A DNA stretch of 20,761 bases, taken from Bacteroidales bacterium. GTDB taxonomy: Bacteria > Bacteroidota > Bacteroidia > Bacteroidales > 4484-276. The stretch is taken from positions 1-20,761 of the forward strand of contig JAGYLT010000011.1 in the NCBI GenBank assembly GCA_018400545.1, given 5' to 3'. Of this stretch, positions 14,502-20,761 are shown piece after piece. The number at the start of each line of letters is the position of its first letter. Within the stretch, counting starts at the first letter, position 1. A program made the position numbers and the translations under genes. The notes below the pieces were generated by a model. The model made no database searches, had not been told where the DNA came from, and was given only the letters and a program-made list of their open reading frames with translations.

Positions 14502-16342
14502 TCCAGATAAATCCTGATAAATGTAACAACTGCCTGCATTGCGCAAGGGTTTGTCCTGTTCATGCCATCATTGTTAAGGTGGGACAGGAACATCCCGGGA
14601 TCGATCATAACCGGTGCATTGGTTGTGGTACCTGCATTAAGGCCTGCCCCGAATCCGGTTTTACTTATCACAATTCTGCTCCCAAAGTGCAAACCCTGCT
14701 TAAATCCGGGGAAAAGACTGCTGCGCTGGTTGACCCAAGTATTTCAGGTGAATTTCCGGATATTGCCGATTATCGCAAGTTTGTGGAGATGATCAGGCAA
14801 CTGGGGTTCGAATTTGTTATGGATGTTTCGTTTGGTGTCGATCTTGTAGCCAGAAAATATAAGGAGCTTTTCAGCAAAAGCCAGGGCAAATATTACATCA
14901 CTGCCAATTGTCCGGCCATCGTTGAGCATGTACAAAAATTCCATCCCGATTTAACTGATAACCTGGCTCCGATTATTTCGCCCATGGATGCCATGGCAAA
15001 GGTTGCCCGCGAAATTCACGGCCAGAACCTGCAAACAGTTTTTATTGGGCCATGCATTTCAGCAAAATTGCATGCCCGTGATTTTGATGAGGAAACTTTG
15101 GTCGATTCGGTATTGACATTTAAGGAACTGCGCGAATTGTTTGAGGAGCAAAACATCCACGAGGGGCAGCTCGAATTTTCAGAATTCGATCCGCCCTTTG
15201 GCCGCAAAGGGGCTCTTTATCCCATCAGCAAAGGCATCCTCGAAGCAGGGGAAATAGCACAGGATTCCCTGGATGGAAATGTGGTTACCCTCGAGGGAAA
15301 AGTAGAATCGCTGCAGGGTATCCGCTCTTTTGAAACTGATATCACATCAATACAAAAACATTTCAATATATTTTATAACAAAGGCTGCGTGATGGGGCCG
15401 GGCATGACAACAAAGGGCGATCAGCAAAAACGAAACGCGCTTGTAATTAATTATGCGCATAAAAGACTGGCAAAACTTGATCAGAAAAAATGGGAAGCTG
15501 AAATGCAGAAATTTGCTGATTTGGATTTGAGCAGAACTTTTACAAAGGATGATCGGCGGGCAAAGGCACCTTCAGAGGCCAGAGTGAACGAAATTTTAAC
15601 CCTGCTCGGTAAAACCGGAGAACGGACAAACATGTGCTCCAACTGTGGTTTCGATTCCTGCATAAGTTTTGCCGAAGCTGTGGCACAGGGATTTACACGT
15701 ACCGACATGTGCCTGGATTTCAATCTCCGGAATAAAAACAAGTACATCTCCACACTGCGGGATTCCAATATAAAACAGGATGCCCAAATTGAAAGCCTGA
15801 AAAAAGATCTGTCAGAGCATATTGCTGACTTTGAACTGGTGAATGAAAAACTGGAAACTTCCAGAGCCATCATGAACCAAATACCATCAGGCGTGGTGGT
15901 TGTGGATGAGAAATTAAAAATCACCTCATCAAACCGCAGTTTCATTGATTTGCTGGGCGAAGAAGCCCGGGAGATTGATGAGATTATTCCCGGCCTGCGA
16001 GGCGCCGATCTGAAAACACTGGTGCCGGTGCAGTTTTACAAGGTTTTTCAGAATGTGCTGGCTACCGGTGAAAATATCCTGAGCCGGGATGTGAAAATTG
16101 AAGATGCTTTTTTGAATTTGAGTGTGTTCTCCATCAAGGACAAAAAAGTGGTTGGCGGGATCGTCCGCGACATGTTTTCGCCGGAAGTGCGCAACGAGCA
16201 GATCATCCAGCGTGTTACTGAAGTTATCGACCAAAATCTTGAGATGGTCCAACAGATAGGCTTCCTGCTGGGTGAAGGCGCCTCCAAAACAGAAGCCATG
16301 CTCAACTCGATCATCCAGTTGCACCGGAAGAAGAAGAAATAA
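14492..16342 (+). CDS. HydS2: [FeFe]-hydrogenase-like H-cluster sensor with PAS domain
   Basis: A 616-residue cytoplasmic sensor. Domains: a two-cluster ferredoxin (C11/14/17/21 and C42/45/48/52); an H-cluster domain (about 70-360); a 4Fe-4S motif of the CxxCGxxxC type (C382, C385, C390, with C407); a short coiled coil (about 425-458); and a PAS domain (about 458-562). There is no kinase domain. Active-site motifs differ from catalytic enzymes: L1 TANCPAI (C140) for TSCCPxW, L2 GPCISAKL (C188) for MPCTAKK, and L3 YNKGCVMGPGM (C299). The position where HydS1 has the first Cys of CRGC is Asn296 here, so one [4Fe-4S]H ligand may be lost. The SpoIIE phosphatase downstream suggests the phosphatase-linked sensory class. 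The frame is clean throughout. Confidence 0.93.
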   Translation: MGLIQINPDKCNNCLHCARVCPVHAIIVKVGQEHPGIDHNRCIGCGTCIKACPESGFTYHNSAPKVQTLLKSGEKTAALVDPSISGEFPDIADYRKFVEMIRQLGFEFVMDVSFGVDLVARKYKELFSKSQGKYYITANCPAIVEHVQKFHPDLTDNLAPIISPMDAMAKVAREIHGQNLQTVFIGPCISAKLHARDFDEETLVDSVLTFKELRELFEEQNIHEGQLEFSEFDPPFGRKGALYPISKGILEAGEIAQDSLDGNVVTLEGKVESLQGIRSFETDITSIQKHFNIFYNKGCVMGPGMTTKGDQQKRNALVINYAHKRLAKLDQKKWEAEMQKFADLDLSRTFTKDDRRAKAPSEARVNEILTLLGKTGERTNMCSNCGFDSCISFAEAVAQGFTRTDMCLDFNLRNKNKYISTLRDSNIKQDAQIESLKKDLSEHIADFELVNEKLETSRAIMNQIPSGVVVVDEKLKITSSNRSFIDLLGEEAREIDEIIPGLRGADLKTLVPVQFYKVFQNVLATGENILSRDVKIEDAFLNLSVFSIKDKKVVGGIVRDMFSPEVRNEQIIQRVTEVIDQNLEMVQQIGFLLGEGASKTEAMLNSIIQLHRKKKK

Positions 16343-16375
16343 AATATGAATACGAAATCGATAAGATCCAAGTAA

Positions 16376-16395
16376 AGACGCACGGACGTGCGTCT
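16376..16395. repeat. 20-bp palindrome, copy 2
   Basis: AGACGCACGGACGTGCGTCT differs from copy 1 (480-499) by one central base. It lies 34 bases after the HydS2 stop, with no T-run. Confidence 0.75.
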
Positions 16396-16510
16396 CAGCC
16401 GTGCGTCCTAAAGCTTCGGAGGACAAGGAATTCTGACTAACGACTTTTTTAAGTTGTTGATTTATAGAGTTTAAAAATGATGATTACTAATGAAAACAAA
16501 ATTAAAGGAA

Positions 16511-16644
16511 GTTCATCGAAGCATCCGCTTCGATTACATATTGTCGCAGCATTTGATGCTTTTCGTGTGTTTTGTTTTTTTTAAAGTATATAGTTTTAGC
16601 GAATGCTAAGAAAACAAAGCATCGAAGCGGATGCTTCGATGAAC
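16511..16644. repeat. 134-bp inverted repeat with self-palindromic 24-bp arms
   Basis: The arms 16511-16534 and 16621-16644 are perfectly complementary over 24 bases. Each arm is itself a hairpin (ATCGAAGC / GCTTCGAT around a 4-base centre), so the element can form either one long stem with an 86-base loop or two small hairpins. The loop is AT-rich and noncoding. It may be a small non-autonomous mobile element or a REP-like pair. Confidence 0.8.
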
Positions 16645-16776
16645 GTAAAAACAGGTGAAGATTTAACTTTGAATAAACAGCAAATTTACAAAACAAGTAG
16701 GCCCAGGTTAGTCAAAGAAATTAATGCCTCAGGAATTTGTGGAATAACGAATAACTCAATAACTTGTTAACCAAAA

Positions 16777-17981
16777 TTGTCACGCGAATTTCACATAGAA
16801 GTCAACTGTCAGCAGCGTAACCACGAAGGCGAACGCATTTGGTGGCGATGTTCTTTAAGCCGCAGCAGAAAGAAAGAAACCGCACTGGCTACAAGCTTGA
16901 TGGCATACCATGGGGTGAAAGCCAACATACTGGCAACACTCACTCTCACCATGGCGCTCAACTTTACCGAGGAGCATCAGGTATTCCTACCAAGATTGCC
17001 GACATCATCATGAACACCGCCGGTATGCAGCGAGCGCAAGATCAGCTATGCCACATTTACCATTGTTGACATTGAGATTGGCGGGAAAGTGAACATCCTG
17101 AATACGACAATCCGCAGACTTTTATCATCCGCGATAACAAAGTGATAGAACTGGGGTGGCAATGTTTGATCCTGAATTCTGAAAAAAACCAGGCAAGACT
17201 CGCATACAGTTGTTCATTTATCTCGCCAAGGGCGACAGGATTGTTTTTTGTTCCGATGGCATCACACAATCAGGTTTGGGTTCCGATAAATTTCGTTTGG
17301 CTGTACCGCGAAGATATGATTGCATTTACACTGGATGAAGTGAGCAGGCATCCGGAGCTCTTCGCAGCCGACCTGGGAGGGCGCATTGTGAAAAAGCCGT
17401 TCAGAACGACCAGTTTCAATCGAAGGATGACAATGGTTTCGTGCCGTAGGTGTATTTCTCAGGGATCCACGAAAGTTGTTGATATGCACCCTACTCGCCT
17501 TACGAAAAAAAAAAAAAAAAAAAAAAAGATAGGATAAAATTTATATGATAAGGTAAAAATTCCTCGACGGAAAAAAAGTCCTTCCTCGGAGCTACCACAC
17601 AGGCGATATCATTGCCCATGAATGGGAGAAAGAAATCGAGGATACCTTGATTTTGATGATCCTGACTCTGCCACCGACTTTCTTTGTACATGGATGGTGT
17701 TGACCTGATCAATGAGGGCATCTCACACTCACCAAAGTTTCAAATATCCTGAAATCCTGGAACCTAAAATACCGAACTAAGTAATGTAACCTTCCGACAG
17801 AATTGTAAAAATGATCCTGGAAAGTGATGAAATCGATTTTATTGTCGGGACACGGATCAACATAGCCCACCAGGACCCCAACCTGCCACTCGAGTTGGAA
17901 ATTCGCCGCACTGTGGTTAAGCGAATAGCCGAATTGCTGGAAGATAAATTCCTGAAGGAAGTGAAGATGGAATTTATCTGA
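16777..17981 (+). pseudogene. SpoIIE-family (PP2C) serine/threonine phosphatase, frameshifted
   Basis: Metal-dependent protein phosphatase of the SpoIIE type, about 400 residues when frames are bridged. Readable segments in order: SREFHIEVNCQQRN; GGDV (metal motif); GVKANILATLT, the helix that follows the family's DGMGHG motif, damaged here; ISYATFTIVDIEIGGKVNILE; DRIVF-SDGITQSG, the second metal site; and a C-terminal extension with MDGVDLINEGI and ending MILESDEIDFIVGTRINIAHQDPNLPLELEIRRT to KMEFI. The last 57 codons (17811-17981) are in one clean frame. The start is drawn at TTG 16777; one spurious T would restore ATG. A 23-A run (17505-17527) lies in it. Together with HydS2 it suggests H-cluster-controlled dephosphorylation. 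No STAS or anti-sigma substrate gene is visible. The indels are probably sequence errors. Confidence 0.85.
17505..17527. other. 23-base A homopolymer inside the SpoIIE gene
   Basis: A run of 23 A encodes lysines where the bridged protein needs only about three (PYEKKKDR). It lies in the indel-rich patch and is most simply an inflated homopolymer call. A true contingency tract cannot be excluded from sequence alone. Confidence 0.7.
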
Positions 17982-18052
17982 TATCCAAAAAAAGGAAATC
18001 GTTTTACAACTTCTCTGCGAAATTTCATATTTTAGCCACTTAACCAAAAATC

Positions 18053-20761
18053 ATGATCATGATCAAAAAGTGGCTATCGAATCTTAAAATTCGCCGAAAG
18101 CTCAATGTGATAACAGCAATTGCGCTGCTAAGCATTGTATTGATGGGCTTTGCAGCAAACTACTTTTACAAAACCGGCAAGGTGCTCACCATGATTATCA
18201 ACGCTGAGCGTATCCACACCCTGAACTTCCAGATAGGGATAGATTACTTTTACCAGTACATGCAAACCGGTGATTCCACCTTACTTATTGATTGCTACAA
18301 TAATATTGATAAGGCTAACCACATGGCGGCAACTTTTGGTAATTCGGAAAAACTGGCCCGAACCAAAAGCAATGATGAATTTGCCGAAATACTCCTGGAA
18401 GCCATCGGTGATGCCATCGATAACGACTACAGCAATGCCCGGCTTATGGTACGGAGGATCAATTTGCTGTTATTTCTTGATAATCCGGAATTGAAGCGGA
18501 GCGTGGAGGTGGCTGCCCTCGGCGCTGAAAAAGGAGAGAATATCAAAGAAATCATTCAGGATTACATCGAAAATTCCCGGCCCGGAAAATTACAGGAACT
18601 TAATATTGCCGTAAACGACCTGCACAATTTCTACCGTGAATTTGCAGATTCCATCAATGCTATCACCATTTATGCCAACACGCTGCTTATTTGGGGAATT
18701 GTCATCATCACCTTTGTACTTGGGCTTATTACCATTTTACTTGCCGGATATATTTCCAGCATGATTTCAGGAAGTGTGATGAATCTGGTGGAACAGTTTA
18801 AGGCCATAGTTTTAGGAAATATTGATGAGCACATTGATGTGAAAACCAAAGATGAACTGGGTAGCCTGGCACAGTCGTTTTCTGAAATGCAATTGAGCCT
18901 GCGGGAAGTGGTGGATAAAATGCAACAGGTGGCAGATGGCGATTATTCGGTTTCGCTGGAAATGAAATCGGACAAGGACAGGCTCACCGCTTCATTGAAT
19001 AAAATGACAAAGGCTTTGCAGAAAACTTCTGCTGAAAATGAAGCACAAAACTGGTTAAAATCCGGACAGAACCAATTGAACGAAAATATTCGCGGCGAAG
19101 TTGACCTGATGGAATTAACAACCCGCATCATCACCTTCATGGCCGAATACCTTGATGTGCAGATGGGTGCGGTTTACCTCAAGGAAGAGAAAGAAGATGT
19201 ATTGAAACTGCATGGGAGTTACGCCTTTTCGCACCGAAAACAACTGAACGATCAGTTTAAAGTTGGCGAGGGCATCGTAGGGCAGGCTGCTTTTAGCCGG
19301 CAAACCATTTCGCTCACCGAATTGCCGGAGGATTATACCAGGATCAGATCCGCCACCGGCGACATGCCTCCCAGGAACGTTGTAGTGCAGCCATTGATTT
19401 ACGATCAGCAACTGCTTGGTGTGGTTGAGTTGGCCTCAAAAAAGGAGCTGGACGCCAGACGTATGGAATTTATCAATTCCGTTTCGGAGACCATCGCCAT
19501 CAGCATCAACTCATCCCGGTCAAGGGTAAAACTCAAAGAATTGTTAGACGAAACCCAACAGCAGGCCGAGGAACTCCAGACCCAACAGGAAGAACTGAAA
19601 GTGGCCAACGAGGAACTCGAGGAACAAACCAAAGCCTTAAAAGAAAATGAAAAAGAGCTGCAAACCCAGCAGGAAGAACTGCGGGTAACCAACGAAGAGC
19701 TGGAAGAAAAAACCCATTCACTGGAATTGCAAAAGAAAGAGGTGGCTGAAAAGAACAGCGTTTTAACGCGCATGAAAAACGACCTGGAAGAAAAAGCAGA
19801 CCAGCTTGAACTGACCGGCAAATACAAGTCGGAATTCCTGGCCAACATGTCGCACGAATTACGTACACCGCTCAATAGTTTGCTGATACTATCCAAAAAC
19901 CTGCTGCAAAACAAAAAAGGCAACCTCAACGAAGACCAGCTCGAATCCATTGAGATTATCCGCAAAAGCGGTAACGACCTGCTTACCCTCATCAACGAGA
20001 TTTTGGACCTTTCCAAAATCGAATCCGGCAAAATGAGCCTCAATATCGAGCAGGTGAGTTTTGAGATGATATCAAAGAATATACAGCGCAATTTTGGACA
20101 CATGATCAGCGAAAGAGGCTTAGACCTCCAGATTGAAGTAGATCAGAACATGCCGGCAGCCATCCAGACCGACATTGTGCGTTTGGAGCAGGTAATCAAA
20201 AACCTGGTTTCCAATGCCATCAAATTTACCAGCGAGGGACAAATTACAGTGAAATTTGAGCCTGCCCCTGTCGGCATAGCTTATCAAAACCCAAAAGTTA
20301 TTGCGGAGAACTATTTTGCCCTTTCGGTGACCGATACCGGAATAGGCATCCCTGAAGAGAAACAGCAACTGATTTTTGAGGCTTTCCAGCAGGCTGATGG
20401 CAGCACATCCCGCAACTATGGCGGCACGGGACTTGGTCTTTCGATTTGCAAGGAAATTGCGAAGCTGTTCCATGGCGAAATTCACTTAGAAAGCACAGCA
20501 GGAAAAGGCTCAACCTTTACGGTGTACCTGCCCTATCACTTTGATGACGGCCAACCTAAAACCGACATTCCTGATACATCTGCAGCAAAACCTTCAAAAC
20601 CAGTTCACAAATCTACATCAGGTAAAAAACAGCCCATTTCAGAGCTGCCACATCTTAAACCCATCGATGACGACCGCCGGAATATTAAACCCGACGACCG
20701 GGTTATCCTGGTAATTGAGGATGACATGAGCTTTGCCCGCATCCTCAGAAATCAGTGTCAC
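18053..20761 (+). CDS. Membrane hybrid sensor histidine kinase (HAMP-GAF-HisKA-HATPase-receiver), 3' truncated
   Basis: Open for 903 codons with no stop to the window end. Order: TM1 (about 18-38), a periplasmic helical domain of about 170 residues, TM2 (about 209-233), HAMP (about 234-290, with KDELGSLAQSF), GAF (about 349-490), a long coiled coil (about 490-590) built on a repeated ELQTQQEEL unit, HisKA with FLANMSHELRTPLNS (H601), HATPase_c (N-box LVSNAIKF near 717; DTGIGIP; GGTGLGLS), a proline/lysine-rich linker, and the start of a receiver (VILVIEDDMS, acidic D890/D891) cut by the edge. ATG at 18053 or 18059 (MIMIKK) are both possible. It starts 71 bases after SpoIIE. The periplasmic domain resembles four-helix chemoreceptor-type sensors, but its ligand is unknown. 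Link to H2 sensing is by position only. No frameshifts seen. Confidence 0.94.
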   Translation, partial: MIMIKKWLSNLKIRRKLNVITAIALLSIVLMGFAANYFYKTGKVLTMIINAERIHTLNFQIGIDYFYQYMQTGDSTLLIDCYNNIDKANHMAATFGNSEKLARTKSNDEFAEILLEAIGDAIDNDYSNARLMVRRINLLLFLDNPELKRSVEVAALGAEKGENIKEIIQDYIENSRPGKLQELNIAVNDLHNFYREFADSINAITIYANTLLIWGIVIITFVLGLITILLAGYISSMISGSVMNLVEQFKAIVLGNIDEHIDVKTKDELGSLAQSFSEMQLSLREVVDKMQQVADGDYSVSLEMKSDKDRLTASLNKMTKALQKTSAENEAQNWLKSGQNQLNENIRGEVDLMELTTRIITFMAEYLDVQMGAVYLKEEKEDVLKLHGSYAFSHRKQLNDQFKVGEGIVGQAAFSRQTISLTELPEDYTRIRSATGDMPPRNVVVQPLIYDQQLLGVVELASKKELDARRMEFINSVSETIAISINSSRSRVKLKELLDETQQQAEELQTQQEELKVANEELEEQTKALKENEKELQTQQEELRVTNEELEEKTHSLELQKKEVAEKNSVLTRMKNDLEEKADQLELTGKYKSEFLANMSHELRTPLNSLLILSKNLLQNKKGNLNEDQLESIEIIRKSGNDLLTLINEILDLSKIESGKMSLNIEQVSFEMISKNIQRNFGHMISERGLDLQIEVDQNMPAAIQTDIVRLEQVIKNLVSNAIKFTSEGQITVKFEPAPVGIAYQNPKVIAENYFALSVTDTGIGIPEEKQQLIFEAFQQADGSTSRNYGGTGLGLSICKEIAKLFHGEIHLESTAGKGSTFTVYLPYHFDDGQPKTDIPDTSAAKPSKPVHKSTSGKKQPISELPHLKPIDDDRRNIKPDDRVILVIEDDMSFARILRNQCH

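Larger units (their letters stand above)
16343..16776. other. Intergenic region with palindromes between HydS2 and SpoIIE
   Basis: No gene is supported. It holds the 20-base palindrome copy 2 (16376-16395), a trailing GCCGTGCGTCC word that echoes it, and a long inverted repeat (16511-16644). Immediately before SpoIIE there are AATAACTCAATAAC words similar, in gene orientation, to those upstream of ogt, rex and HydS1. The 430-base gap makes it likely that SpoIIE has its own promoter. Confidence 0.6.

Noticed and set aside
17505..17527. The A-tract as a phase-variation switch for SpoIIE
   Set aside because: The gene has many other frameshifts in the same patch, so one tract could not restore the frame; read-level data would be needed to revive the idea.
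19405..20103. A 232-codon minus-strand frame rich in Ser and Phe
   Set aside because: It is the antisense of the coiled-coil and HisKA part of the hybrid kinase; the Ser-rich composition comes from the complement of Glu/Lys/Leu codons.

Overview
The window looks like a chromosomal segment from an anaerobic Bacteroidota (Bacteroidales-like) genome. The evidence is protein style, AT-rich intergenic DNA, an exact match to the Bacteroidota -7 promoter element (TAnnTTTG) upstream of hydC, and poor Shine-Dalgarno sites. The assignment is inferred from protein family flavour and not from a marker gene. The window is dominated by an [FeFe]-hydrogenase locus and its signalling genes. No tRNA, rRNA or CRISPR array was seen.

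Left part, all minus strand (1-6791): a truncated O6-methylguanine-DNA methyltransferase; hydG (radical-SAM maturase that makes the CO/CN ligands of the H-cluster); a PhnP-like metallo-beta-lactamase-fold hydrolase; a RibF-type flavin enzyme with a degenerate kinase half; rex (NADH/NAD+-sensing repressor); a receiver-histidine kinase; and a stand-alone receiver. hydE and hydF are not in the window.

Centre, minus strand (7319-14095): hydC (NuoE-like), hydB (NuoF-like) and hydA (catalytic subunit) form a HydABC-type NAD-linked, probably electron-bifurcating hydrogenase. Downstream lies a second H-cluster protein, a ferredoxin/H-cluster sensor fused to a histidine kinase (here HydS1), readable only after many frameshifts are bridged. 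The gaps on both sides of HydS1 hold two related, palindrome-rich, non-coding repeats (E and R); E appears to have inserted into one copy of R.

Right part, plus strand (14241-20761): a small [2Fe-2S] protein; a PAS-containing H-cluster sensor (here HydS2) with altered active-site motifs; a SpoIIE/PP2C phosphatase (frameshifted); and a large hybrid sensor kinase that runs off the right edge. The divergent promoter between hydC and the plus-strand operon carries two adjacent matches to the Rex operator, so redox state probably controls both directions.

Working model: HydABC exchanges electrons among H2, NADH and ferredoxin; HydS1 and HydS2 sense H2 or redox state, one through histidine-kinase signalling (HydS1, receiver, receiver-kinase) and one through serine/threonine phosphatase signalling (HydS2, SpoIIE); Rex adds NADH control; RibF could supply FMN or FAD for HydB. 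Frameshifts cluster in two patches (about 7319-11080 and 16777-17810) that start or stop inside genes and leave family motifs readable in alternating frames. This fits uncorrected sequencing or assembly error better than gene decay, so hydA, HydS1 and SpoIIE are probably intact in the organism.
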